Below are positions 48,601 to 55,739 of a stretch of 59,354 nt of DNA, one piece after another. Every line of letters begins with the position of its first letter. Position 1 is the stretch's first letter. A model generated the notes under the pieces. The model saw only the letters and a list, made by a program, of their open reading frames with translations. It was not told the DNA's origin and did not search any database. A program made the position numbers and the translations under genes. This DNA comes from Bradyrhizobium frederickii (lineage in GTDB: Bacteria > Pseudomonadota > Alphaproteobacteria > Rhizobiales > Xanthobacteraceae): the NCBI RefSeq assembly GCF_004570865.1, contig NZ_SPQS01000031.1, positions 1 to 59,354 of the forward strand, read 5' to 3'.

Positions 48601-51426
48601 TCGGCCACCGCAGCCTCGATCCTGGCCGGCGCCCGCGAGGTGCAGACCACTCTCGTCACGGCGTCCTCGGACGCGGCCAACCACGTCAAGACGCTCACCG
48701 CCGACGTGCAGCGCTCGCTGTCGCTGGCCGGCACCACCACGGCGGAATCGATCACCGCCGGCGCCCGCGACGCGCAGAGCGCGCTGATCGCGGCCTCGAC
48801 CGAGACCGCCAACCAGATCAAGGCGCTGTCCTCGGACGTGCAGCGCTCGCTCACCATGGCCGGCACCTCGACGGCCGAAACCATCATGAGCGGCGCCCGC
48901 GAAGCCCAGAGCACGCTGGTCACGGCATCCTCGGATGCGGCGAACCAGGTCAAGTCGCTGGCGGCCGAAGTTCATCGTTCGCTCTCGCAGGTCGGCCAGT
49001 CGACCGCCGAGACCATCACCACCAGCGCCCGCGACGCCCAGAGCACCCTGCTTACGGTCTCGGCCGAACAGACCAGCCAGGTCCGTTCGCTCGCGGCCGA
49101 GATGCAGCGCGCGCTGGCGACCGCCGGCGGCGCCACCATCGAGGCGCTCACCAGCGGCGTGCGCGAGGCCCAGGGCACGTTGATCTCGGCTTCGACCGAC
49201 GCGGCGAGCCAGATCAAGTCGCTGACCACGGACATCGAGCGCACGCTGACCGCGGTCGGCGCCGACACCGCCTCGACCATCCTCAACAGCGCCCGTGAGG
49301 CCCAGACCTCGCTGACCTCGACCTCGGCGGACGCCGCGAGCCAGATCCGCACGATCTCGACCGAGATCGAGCGCACGCTGAGCGCGGCCGCCGCGAACGC
49401 CACCAACGACATCCAGACCAGCGCGCTCAACGCCCAGAACGCGCTGATCTCGGCCTCCAACGAGGCGAGCTCGCGGGTCAAGTCGAGCTCGGCCGACGTC
49501 GAACGTTCGGTGCTCGCCGCCAGCTCCAGCTTCGGCCAGGCCATGACCGGCAAGACCGACGAGATCGTCACCTACGTGCAGCAGCAGGCCGACCGTCTGT
49601 CGAACATGATCGACGCCAAGCGCGGCGCGCTGGTCGACGCGATCGGCTCGAAGACCAGCCAGCTCACGCTCGACATCGACCGCGTCACCTCGGACGCGCT
49701 GAAGTCGATCGAGACGCGCGGCCAGGCCTTCTCGCAGACCATGATGGGCAACGGCTCGGAAGTGGCCCGCACCATCAACGCGGCGAGCGAGATCGCCACC
49801 AGCGCGGTCGGCAAGTCGCTCAAGGATCTCGAGCAGGCCTCGCGCTCCGCGATCGACCAGTCGCGCCAGGTCTCGGTCGCGGCCGTCACCGAGATGCAGG
49901 AGACCAGCAAGATCCTGCGCACCGACACCGTGGCGCTGTTCGAGCGTCTGCGCGAAGGCAACATCCTGCTCCAGGAAGTGCTGACCGGTGCGCACGACAA
50001 CCTCAACTCGCTCGAGCGGGCGCTGGTGACGCGCGTCGCCGACTTCGTCTCGGCGATGAACGACGTCACCTCGCGCAACGGCGCGGCGACGCAGAACCTG
50101 GAAGAGCAGCTCAACGTCTTCAACAGCAAGACCACGAAGGCGCTGCAGGATCTCGGCGAGCTCTCGACCCAGTTCGACGCGCACGGCAAGGCACTGGTCG
50201 AGGCCGCTCAGGTCGTCGAGCAGAGCAACAAGAACACCACCGCCTCGCTCGCCGAGCGCAAGCAGGCGCTGGAATCGCTGGTCACCACGATCGACCTGCG
50301 CACCGCCGATCTCGACCAGCGGCTGTCGCGCTTCACCGGCCTGCTCGATGAATCGCTGGCCGCGGCCGAGGAGCGTGCCCGCGATATCGCCCGCGTCGTC
50401 GCCGAGACCGCCGGCGCCGGCTCGGCCGCGATCACCCGCCAGTTCGAGGCGGTGCGCGTGGCCTCCGAGGAGGAGCACCGCCAGACCATCGAGGCGATGC
50501 ACGACATCTACCGCCAGACCACCGACGAGGCGGACGCGATGTTCAAGCAGTCGACCGAGAAGTTCACCAACCTCGTCGCCAGCATGAAGCAGATGGCCCT
50601 CGAGATGCACAACGAGCTCGAAGCCACCCGCAACGAGCTGCGCCGCGGTGTGCTCGAGATGCCGCAGGAGGCCGCCGAGAGCACCGCGCAGATGCGCAAG
50701 GTGATCGTCGACCAGATCGAGGCGCTCGCCGAGCTCAACCGCATCGTGGCCCAGCACGGCCGCGGCCTCGACGTCACCACGGCGGGCCGCGCCTCCGTCG
50801 CCGTGCATCGCCAGGAGGAGCCGATCATGGCCGTTGCGGGCACTCGCGCGACCGAGACCCGCATGCGCGACACCGGCAGCGCCTCCACGCTGCCGCCGCC
50901 GGACCTCGGCATGCCGGCCGCGCGCCGCACCGAAGCGCCGCCGGTCGCGCCTGGCGGCAACGATCCGGGCCGTGACGGCTGGCTGTCGGACCTGCTCAGC
51001 CGCACCGACGCCAATCAGGGCGCCCCGACCGGACGTGAGGCTCCCCGTGGCCGCCCCGCGCCGCAGCCGCAGGCCCCGCAGGCCAACAGCAATCCGCTGG
51101 AATCGCTGTCGCTCGACATCGGCCGGCTGATGGACCGCAACCTCGCCGCCGAGATGTGGGACCGCTACCAGCGCGGCGAGAACAAGGCGTTCACCAAGCG
51201 CCTCTACACGCCCGCCGGCCAGAAGGCCTTCGACGAGGTCGCCCGCAAGTACCGCGCCGACCGCAACTTCAAGGGCACGGTCGACCGCTACGTCGCCGAG
51301 TTCGAGCGCCTGCTCGACGAAGTCGCCCGCGACGGCCGCGGCCCGCAGGAGCTGCGCGGCCACCTGACCTCGGAGACGGGCCTGGTCTACACGCTGCTGG
51401 CGCATGCGGCCGGACGGCTGGGGTGA
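45664..51426 (+). CDS. Giant coiled-coil membrane protein, growth-pole-ring (GPR/RgsE)-like
   Basis: The 1920-residue protein has a ~100-residue acidic/Pro-rich N-terminus, two membrane segments (~104-124 VYTFATIFAGVWLAACAALT, ~138-160 LVIAGLIAMFFAPIMLFYFL) and then ~1500 residues of continuous helical repeat. At residues ~640-800 there are tandem 22-residue repeats of the type SLTEGASQAVETIDARLNHL. At ~920-1285 there are ~44-residue repeats containing ILSGAREAQSTLVAASS and VQRSLSMAGT. A linker rich in Pro/Ala/Gly is followed by a conserved C-terminal domain (LDIGRLMDRNLAAEMWDRYQ). The length, N-terminal membrane anchor and apolipoprotein-like repeats match the GPR protein of Agrobacterium and RgsE of Sinorhizobium, which form a ring at the growing pole. 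A terminator follows at 51461-51485. Confidence 0.75.
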   Translation: MANTPKKVKDPTEVALSAIQEALNISDTAADTSRNAAMRNETAPPVTPPAFDEPSFEPRPAANERSTVFDPVEEPRASRRAANDDRETIGQLLQALQKGRPARSVYTFATIFAGVWLAACAALTFGFLPSIQAAMGQSGGVLVIAGLIAMFFAPIMLFYFLASLVWRGQEMRMIAQAMAQVAIRFSEPEGSASDSMVTVGQAIRREVAAMGDGIERAIARAGELETLVANEVAALERAYSDNEVRIRALLQDIAHQRDNLVGQAEQVRSAISGVQIDLRHDIALISDAIASRVDEVAKSITGALEERGAHITSALSNAGDNMILALGERGGDLLDRLEEASNETTRAVLDASERLTTSLNFKTGHVHDEFVDLADRVHEMLNERIDRITGEFEQRSAAIVDGISERTEQVHDSLKNSSDSLLLELELRSNDLSAKIDDAGNRLASQIMTSGDKASEALDATVNTLVAKVVSQTETAHDSLSLQMSAFDELVRNQGTELVEKFARDSGTLGALITRHISEFDRTVKTFGGEIVERMGQRTQDIHESLKTYVDNFDTRFTANGGEITAILDQRLAQFETTIGDRVGNFDASLNGKIAGLDSTIEGHIKTFDEQLGGRVTALEQSFDSRARSMTETIDGRINTLASSLTDGAAQAIQSIDSRLTHLTTSLTEGASQAVETIDARLNHLTTSLTEGASQAVETIDARLNHLTSTLTDGASQTIQSIDTRLTHLTTTLTGGASQALESIDSRLTYLTTTVTNGASQAVHSIDTRLTLLTSTLTDGTAQAIEAVDRRITGVTEIIDGRSMHLTDTVTARFQEIQQAIETKVGSVASDIDVRVAQFEDLLGSRVEAVAGRIESSGRQASEDMMSRAEMISTAIRSHVEDAERSLTNLVVNTSETIQTGARAAQQSLMTVSSDVNAQLKMTSAEVERALTAAGTGSANSILSSAREAQSTLVAASGEASNQIKGLASDVERTLSAAGSATAASILAGAREVQTTLVTASSDAANHVKTLTADVQRSLSLAGTTTAESITAGARDAQSALIAASTETANQIKALSSDVQRSLTMAGTSTAETIMSGAREAQSTLVTASSDAANQVKSLAAEVHRSLSQVGQSTAETITTSARDAQSTLLTVSAEQTSQVRSLAAEMQRALATAGGATIEALTSGVREAQGTLISASTDAASQIKSLTTDIERTLTAVGADTASTILNSAREAQTSLTSTSADAASQIRTISTEIERTLSAAAANATNDIQTSALNAQNALISASNEASSRVKSSSADVERSVLAASSSFGQAMTGKTDEIVTYVQQQADRLSNMIDAKRGALVDAIGSKTSQLTLDIDRVTSDALKSIETRGQAFSQTMMGNGSEVARTINAASEIATSAVGKSLKDLEQASRSAIDQSRQVSVAAVTEMQETSKILRTDTVALFERLREGNILLQEVLTGAHDNLNSLERALVTRVADFVSAMNDVTSRNGAATQNLEEQLNVFNSKTTKALQDLGELSTQFDAHGKALVEAAQVVEQSNKNTTASLAERKQALESLVTTIDLRTADLDQRLSRFTGLLDESLAAAEERARDIARVVAETAGAGSAAITRQFEAVRVASEEEHRQTIEAMHDIYRQTTDEADAMFKQSTEKFTNLVASMKQMALEMHNELEATRNELRRGVLEMPQEAAESTAQMRKVIVDQIEALAELNRIVAQHGRGLDVTTAGRASVAVHRQEEPIMAVAGTRATETRMRDTGSASTLPPPDLGMPAARRTEAPPVAPGGNDPGRDGWLSDLLSRTDANQGAPTGREAPRGRPAPQPQAPQANSNPLESLSLDIGRLMDRNLAAEMWDRYQRGENKAFTKRLYTPAGQKAFDEVARKYRADRNFKGTVDRYVAEFERLLDEVARDGRGPQELRGHLTSETGLVYTLLAHAAGRLG
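47647..48049 (+). repeat. Tandem ~66-bp (22-residue) repeats inside the GPR-like gene
   Basis: Successive 66-base units encode [S/T]LT[D/E]GA[S/A]QA[V/I]..ID[S/A]RL.[H/Y]LT. At least two neighbouring units (about 47647-47712 and 47713-47778) are almost identical at the DNA level, so recent duplication or gene conversion is likely. Six or more units are recognisable. Confidence 0.85.
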
Positions 51427-51460
51427 GCGGCGAATAGCGAGTGGCGAACAGCGAACGAAG

Positions 51461-51485
51461 CGGAGCCCTCAGGGGGCTCCGTTTT
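51461..51485 (+). terminator. Rho-independent terminator of the GPR-like gene
   Basis: CGGAGCC, a short loop, GGCTCCG and then TTTTGC form a 7-bp stem 35 bases after the stop codon. Confidence 0.75.
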
Positions 51486-51518
51486 GCATTGTGGAAGCGC
51501 CAAGCACGGGAATCGCCG

Positions 51519-52025
51519 ATGGTCTTCATTCTCTCGGATGACGGACGCGACGACGGATATCCAGCGGCAAAGACTGCGTTCGAGCGGTACGAAACTTACC
51601 TGGCCGAAAGCCAGTCCGCCTTCCCGCCGCGCGCCTACGAACTTGCGACCTCCGACTGGTTCTACAATCCGCGAGACCACCGCTGCCCGCATGATGCCTG
51701 GCTGGAGTCGCTGCAAATATCGAAAAGACCTGGCGCTCGGACCCGTCAGCGATCCTGCTCAATCGCGCTTCGTCTGCTCGGCGCCTACCACGACGGGCAC
51801 ATCGAGATCACATATCCGACCGTGTACGCCTATTCGCTTCAAGAGCTATCGGCGGATGCGACGTCACACGGCGACTGGCGATACGACGAGTTTCGGGTTT
51901 CAGATCGTGGTCACTTGATTCATGAGATCGAGTGGGCCTACGGCGCTCAGCGAAAGGCATTCGTATGGATGATCGAAGCCGACGATATCGAATTCCGGTG
52001 GGTACCGAAGCCAGAGTGCGGCTGA
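51519..52025 (+). CDS. Hypothetical protein (168 residues)
   Basis: The soluble protein starts MVFILSDDGRDDGYPAAKTA and includes FERYETYLAESQSAFPPRAY, LRLLGAYHDGHIEITYPTVY, and HLIHEIEWAYGAQRKAFVWM with EADDIEFRWVP near the end. No known motif or signal peptide is seen. The frame extends upstream to 51441, but the terminator at 51461-51485 lies inside that extension, so the ATG at 51519 is preferred. GC content and codon use look slightly lower than in the neighbours, and several dispersed repeats follow it, consistent with an accessory insertion. Confidence 0.5.
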   Translation: MVFILSDDGRDDGYPAAKTAFERYETYLAESQSAFPPRAYELATSDWFYNPRDHRCPHDAWLESLQISKRPGARTRQRSCSIALRLLGAYHDGHIEITYPTVYAYSLQELSADATSHGDWRYDEFRVSDRGHLIHEIEWAYGAQRKAFVWMIEADDIEFRWVPKPECG

Positions 52026-52118
52026 GAGCAGCGTTCGGTGCTCTGGCCTCCGTTTTTGCTTGAGCGATTGCGAGGCGCGCAGCGTTGGAAGTTGGACTCG
52101 GCAACCACCGCGCCATCC

Positions 52119-52250
52119 CGTCATCCTGAGGAGCTCGTCCTGCGAAGCAGGGCGAGCCTCGAAGGGCGACAGCCCGGCTGCATCGGCCGTGCGTCCTTCG
52201 AGGCTCCCCATGCGCCGCTTTGCGCCGCATGGCTCGCACCTCAGGATGAC
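52119..52250. repeat. Dispersed palindromic repeat, family A, solo copy 2
   Basis: CGTCATCCTGAG at the left end and CACCTCAGGATGAC at the right end are complementary, as are the inner AGCCTCGAAGGGCGACAG and CGTCCTTCGAGGCT. The loop region holds no gene. It is very similar to 19891-20040 and to the arms around the GIY-YIG gene. Confidence 0.85.
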
Positions 52251-52307
52251 TTAACTCTGATACGCAGCTTTAAATTGCAGAATTCTGCTTGACACGGAAC
52301 TCGCCGC

Positions 52308-52766
52308 CGTCATCCTGAGTTGCGCGTCATACGGTGCCAAGCATCAGACGGCGAGCCTCGAAGGACGACAGTGTGGGCATCTACGTCTACATGCTGAAAT
52401 GTGCGGACGGCTCCTATTACATCGGGAGCGCGACTGGCGAGGACACGTCCAAGCGCGTCGACGAGCACAACGCCGGCGCATATCCCGGATACACATATTC
52501 GCGACGGCCGGTCGTGCTCGTGTGGTCTGAACATTTCGAACGCATCACCGACGGTATCGCGGCCGAACGACAGCTCAAGGGCTGGAGCCGCGCCAAGAAA
52601 GAGGCGCTCGTCCGTTCGGATTGGAGCGCAGTCAGCCAGCTTGCGCAACGGCGCGCACGCGCGCCGAAGTCCAGAACGTAGATTGAGACGCAGCAGAAGG
52701 GCCGGACATCCTTCGAGGCTTGGCCCGCGCTGCTGCGCATCGCAGGCCGCGCACCTCAGGATGACG
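52308..52766. mobile_element. Family A palindrome with a GIY-YIG gene between its arms
   Basis: The left arm (52308-52370) runs CGTCATCCTGAG ... GCGAGCCTCGAAGGACGACA. The right arm (52705-52766) runs GGACATCCTTCGAGGCT ... GCACCTCAGGATGACG. They are the same arms as in the solo copies at 19891-20040 and 52119-52250, but here a ~310-base GIY-YIG endonuclease gene starts three bases after the left arm and ends 24 bases before the right arm. This looks like a repeat unit that carries its own nuclease gene. Confidence 0.6.
52373..52681 (+). CDS. GIY-YIG domain endonuclease nested in a palindromic repeat
   Basis: The 102-residue protein is a single GIY-YIG domain: GIYVYMLKCADGSYYIGSAT (the GIY/YIG strands, residues 2-21), the conserved Arg and His in RVDEHNAGAYPG, YTYSRRPVVLVWSEHFE, and Glu in AERQLKGWSRAKKEALV. 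Stand-alone proteins of this UPF0213/YhbQ type are small nucleases or structure-specific DNA-binding proteins. The best start is GTG 52373 because the frame from there begins directly with the domain; an upstream ATG at 52334 lies inside the left repeat arm. Both repeat arms closely flank the gene. Confidence 0.85.
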   Translation: MGIYVYMLKCADGSYYIGSATGEDTSKRVDEHNAGAYPGYTYSRRPVVLVWSEHFERITDGIAAERQLKGWSRAKKEALVRSDWSAVSQLAQRRARAPKSRT

Positions 52767-52793
52767 GAATTATCAGCGGGGGCGCAGGATGCA

Positions 52794-53669
52794 CTACTGA
52801 CGCCGGGGCGCGGGACCGGCCGCCGGCTTCGGCGGCTCGGGCGGCGGCGGTGGGGCGCTGCTGTTGCTGGCGCCGAACAGCACGCGGGTCGGGTTGCGGT
52901 CGAAATTGTTCACGGCGCGACTGATGTCGCCGAGGGTGCGGCGGCCGTCGGCCATCAGCGCGCCGGAACGCTTGTCGAAATCGTCGGCGAGCTCGCGGAT
53001 CGACTTCACCGCCTGGAACAGCTCGCCGCCATCCTTGCCGCCGGCGAGCGTGTTGAGACCGAGCATGAGATTGTCGGCCTTGAGCATGACGCCGTCGACC
53101 TTGGCCATCACGCCGTCGATCTTCTCGGAATTGCGCGCGAGCGAATTGGTGAAGGTCTCCAGATTCTTCAGCGAGTTCTTCACCGATTCCTGATTGTCGG
53201 CGACGATCTTGTTGATGTTCTGCAGCGTGCCGCGGATCGCCTCGGTGACGTCCTGCAGCTTGTTGGGATCGGCGGTGAGCGTCGGGATGCCGTCCTGGTC
53301 GAGCGGCGGCGGGGCCGCGGCCTCGTCGCCGCCCTTGAGCGAGATCGCGGCAACGCCGGTGAGGCCCTGGAATTCGAGGCCGACCAGCGTGTCCTTGCGG
53401 ATCGGGGCGTTGTTCTCGATCATGGCGAGTGCGACAACCCGCCGCGGGTTGTCGAGCTTCACCGAGACCACCTCGCCCACCCGGATACCGTTGAAGTTGA
53501 CGCTGCCGCCGTTGCGCAGGCCCGCCGCCGGGCCCTCGAACACGACGCGCAGGGGGCTGCGCTGCTTGGTGGTGTGCAGCGACTGAAACCACAGCACGAA
53601 GCCGATCGCCGCGGCGATTACCGCCAGCGTGAACGACCCGATCAAGACGTAGTTCGCCCGCGTTTCCAT
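52794..53669 (-). CDS. mlaD: MCE/MlaD-family periplasmic lipid-binding protein
   Basis: The 291-residue protein has an N-terminal membrane anchor (METRANYVLIGSFTLAVIAAAIGFVLWF). An MCE domain (~40-115: RVVFEGPAAGLRNGGSVNFN, GIRVGEVVSVKLDNPRRVVA, LEFQGLTGVAAISLKGG) follows, then a long helical segment (~150-260) and a Pro-rich tail. MlaD-type proteins form hexameric rings that ferry phospholipids between the membranes with an ABC transporter. Its gene is the last of the mlaE-mlaF-mlaD operon, 29 bases after mlaF. A family A repeat arm begins just downstream. Confidence 0.88.
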   Translation of the reverse strand: METRANYVLIGSFTLAVIAAAIGFVLWFQSLHTTKQRSPLRVVFEGPAAGLRNGGSVNFNGIRVGEVVSVKLDNPRRVVALAMIENNAPIRKDTLVGLEFQGLTGVAAISLKGGDEAAAPPPLDQDGIPTLTADPNKLQDVTEAIRGTLQNINKIVADNQESVKNSLKNLETFTNSLARNSEKIDGVMAKVDGVMLKADNLMLGLNTLAGGKDGGELFQAVKSIRELADDFDKRSGALMADGRRTLGDISRAVNNFDRNPTRVLFGASNSSAPPPPPEPPKPAAGPAPRRQ

Positions 53670-53698
53670 CAGGTGCTCCGGCTACTCATCCCAGCTAC

Positions 53699-54469
53699 TC
53701 AAGTCATGACCGCGCGGGCGCGCTTGCCATGGAAATACTGCCTCAACCAGGGATGCTGCGAGGCCTGCATGTCGGCGATCGACCCTGCCGCAATGATCTT
53801 ACCGTTCCCTAAAACGGCGATGCGGTCACATGCTGTGTAAAGGCTGTCGAGATCGTGGGTTACCATGAAAACCGTCAGCCCCAAAGTGCGTTGGAGCGTC
53901 CTGACCAGCTCGTCGAAGTCGCCGGCGCCGATGGGATCGAGGCCCGAGGTCGGCTCGTCCAGGAACACGAGGTCCGGATCGAGCGACAGCGCCCGGGCCA
54001 GCGCCACGCGCTTGATCATGCCGCCGGAGAGCTCGGAGGGAAAGCGCTCGGCCACTTCCGGCTTGAGGCCGACCATGGCGAGCTTGGCCATGGTGATCTC
54101 GTCCATCAGCCGCTGCGAGACCCGCAGATATTCGCGCATCGGAAACTGGATGTTCTGCCGCACGGTCAGCGAGGAGAACAGCGCGCCCTGCTGGAACAGG
54201 ACGCCCCAGCGCCGCTCGACGTTGCGGCGCTGCGCGGTGCTGGAGGAATCCAGGTCGACGCCGAACACTTCGATCGAGCCTGCGACCTTCGGCACGAGGC
54301 CGATGATGGTACGCGTCAGCACCGACTTGCCCGCGCCCGACGGGCCGACAAAGCCGAGGATCTCGCCGCGCTTGACGTCGAGGTTGAGGCCGTCGAGCAC
54401 GCGCGTCGTGCCGAACTGCACGGTGATGTCGCGGACGCGGATGATGGGATTCTGAATCTCGCCAGCCAT
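53699..54469 (-). CDS. mlaF: ABC transporter ATP-binding protein, Mla type
   Basis: The 256-residue protein has Walker A GFVGPSGAGKSVL (~40-52), the Q loop (LFQQGALF), the ABC signature LSGGMIKRVALARAL, Walker B LVFLDEPTSGLDP and the H loop VTHDLDS. This is an MlaF-like NBD. It powers the MlaE permease and MlaD for phospholipid transport. The start at 54469 lies two bases after the mlaE stop, so the genes are translationally linked. The same frame also runs through upstream DNA with a non-homologous head, which I do not accept. Confidence 0.93.
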   Translation of the reverse strand: MAGEIQNPIIRVRDITVQFGTTRVLDGLNLDVKRGEILGFVGPSGAGKSVLTRTIIGLVPKVAGSIEVFGVDLDSSSTAQRRNVERRWGVLFQQGALFSSLTVRQNIQFPMREYLRVSQRLMDEITMAKLAMVGLKPEVAERFPSELSGGMIKRVALARALSLDPDLVFLDEPTSGLDPIGAGDFDELVRTLQRTLGLTVFMVTHDLDSLYTACDRIAVLGNGKIIAAGSIADMQASQHPWLRQYFHGKRARAVMT

Positions 54470-54471
54470 CG

Positions 54472-55605
54472 TCACATCCCGATCGAGGCGAAGAAGATGG
54501 CGAACACGCCGTCCATCACGATGACGAAGAAGATGCCCTTCACCACCGACGCCGTGGTGTGCTGGCCCAGCGATTCCGCGCTGCCCTGCACGGCAAGCCC
54601 TTCGACGCAGGCGACGATGCCGATCACGGCGGCCATGACCGGGGCCTTGACGATACCGACGATGAAATGATCGATCGAGATGGCGTCGCGCAGCCGCAGC
54701 AGGAAGGCCTCGGGCTCGACGCCGCCGTAGAGCCAGGCCACGAGCCCGCCGCCATAGAGCGCGGCCATGGCGCCGAGGAAGGCCAGGATCGGCAGCGCCA
54801 GCACCAGCGCCATCATGCGCGGCAGCACCAGCACCTCGATCGGATCGAAGCCCATGGTGCGCAGCGCGTCGATCTCCTCGCGCATCTTCATCGAGCCGAG
54901 CTCGGCGGTGTAGGCGCTGCCCGAGCGGCCCGCGACCATGATCGCGACCAGCAATACGCCGATCTCGCGCAGCACCAGCACGCCGAGCATGTCGACCACG
55001 AAGATGTCGGCGCCGAACCGCCGGAAATGGAAGATGCCTTGCTGGGCGATGATGCAGCCGATCAGGAAAGTGATCAGCACGATGATCGGCACCGCGCGCC
55101 AGCAGACCTGCTCCATGTGGTGCACGGTCGAGGTCAGGCGGAACGAGCGCGGATGGATGAGAACGCGAAACCAGGCCGCGAGCACGGCACCGAGCATGTC
55201 GACGAGGCCCGCGACCGTCCCGCCGACGCCGGCCACGGTCCGGCCGATCTGCTCCAGCATGCCGGCGATGGTGATCGGGCTGCTGTCGACCACGGCCCCC
55301 GCCCTGACCCGCCGCACCTCGTCGACGAGGCTGGAATAATTGGCGGACAGCCCCGCGATCTGCGCCTCGACCGGCCCCTTGGTCAGGCTGCGGCGCAGCC
55401 GCTCGATCAGCCAGGCCCCGAACGTGTCGAGCTTGGCGACTTCGGAGACGTCGATGAAGATGCTTTGGGGGCTGCCGGCGAGCTTCTCGGCGTCGGCCAC
55501 TATCCGTTCCAGCACCGGCGCGAAGCTCGCGGTCCAGGTCCCAGTGGCGCAAAGTGCCAGCGCGTTGCCCTTGGCAATCCGTTCCAGCTTCGGATCGCTG
55601 TTCAA
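54472..55605 (-). CDS. mlaE: MlaE-family ABC permease with N-terminal STAS domain
   Basis: The 377-residue protein has a STAS-like domain in the first ~95 residues (LALCATGTWTASFAPVLERI, IFIDVSEVAKLDTFGAWLIE), as in MlaB, fused to the MlaE permease. The permease holds CWRAVPIIVLITFLIGCIIA, REIGVLLVAIMVAGRSGSAYT, AELGSMKMREEIDALRTMGF (coupling segment) and FFVIVMDGVFAIFFASIGM at the end. The fusion replaces the separate MlaB subunit. It is the first gene of the operon, diverging from the epimerase gene across a 134-base gap with a TGCTAG-N6-CTAGCA palindrome. Confidence 0.92.
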   Translation of the reverse strand: MNSDPKLERIAKGNALALCATGTWTASFAPVLERIVADAEKLAGSPQSIFIDVSEVAKLDTFGAWLIERLRRSLTKGPVEAQIAGLSANYSSLVDEVRRVRAGAVVDSSPITIAGMLEQIGRTVAGVGGTVAGLVDMLGAVLAAWFRVLIHPRSFRLTSTVHHMEQVCWRAVPIIVLITFLIGCIIAQQGIFHFRRFGADIFVVDMLGVLVLREIGVLLVAIMVAGRSGSAYTAELGSMKMREEIDALRTMGFDPIEVLVLPRMMALVLALPILAFLGAMAALYGGGLVAWLYGGVEPEAFLLRLRDAISIDHFIVGIVKAPVMAAVIGIVACVEGLAVQGSAESLGQHTTASVVKGIFFVIVMDGVFAIFFASIGM

Positions 55606-55696
55606 GATGTCCGCTCCCGTACCGGGGCGGAGAAAATCAGAGAGTTGCGCACGCGCCCTTACCCAGAGAAGGTATCCCCAAGTGGTTAATGTTAGT

Positions 55697-55714
55697 TGCT
55701 AGAGGTAACTAGCA
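55697..55714. promoter_or_regulatory. Inverted repeat in the mlaE-epimerase divergent promoter region
   Basis: TGCTAG-N6-CTAGCA is a perfect 6-bp dyad located 92 bases upstream of mlaE and 26 bases upstream of the epimerase start codon. Position and symmetry fit an operator. Confidence 0.4.
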
Positions 55715-55739
55715 GGTTCAGATTTCGCCAGAGTTCAAA

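Noticed and set aside
45445..51405. A 1986-residue open frame on the minus strand antisense to the GPR-like gene
   Set aside because: Its length comes from the high GC and regular codon use of the repeats on the other strand. The translation is Arg/Leu/Gly/Asp-rich with no domain, and the plus-strand protein has clear membrane segments, repeats and a conserved C-terminus.
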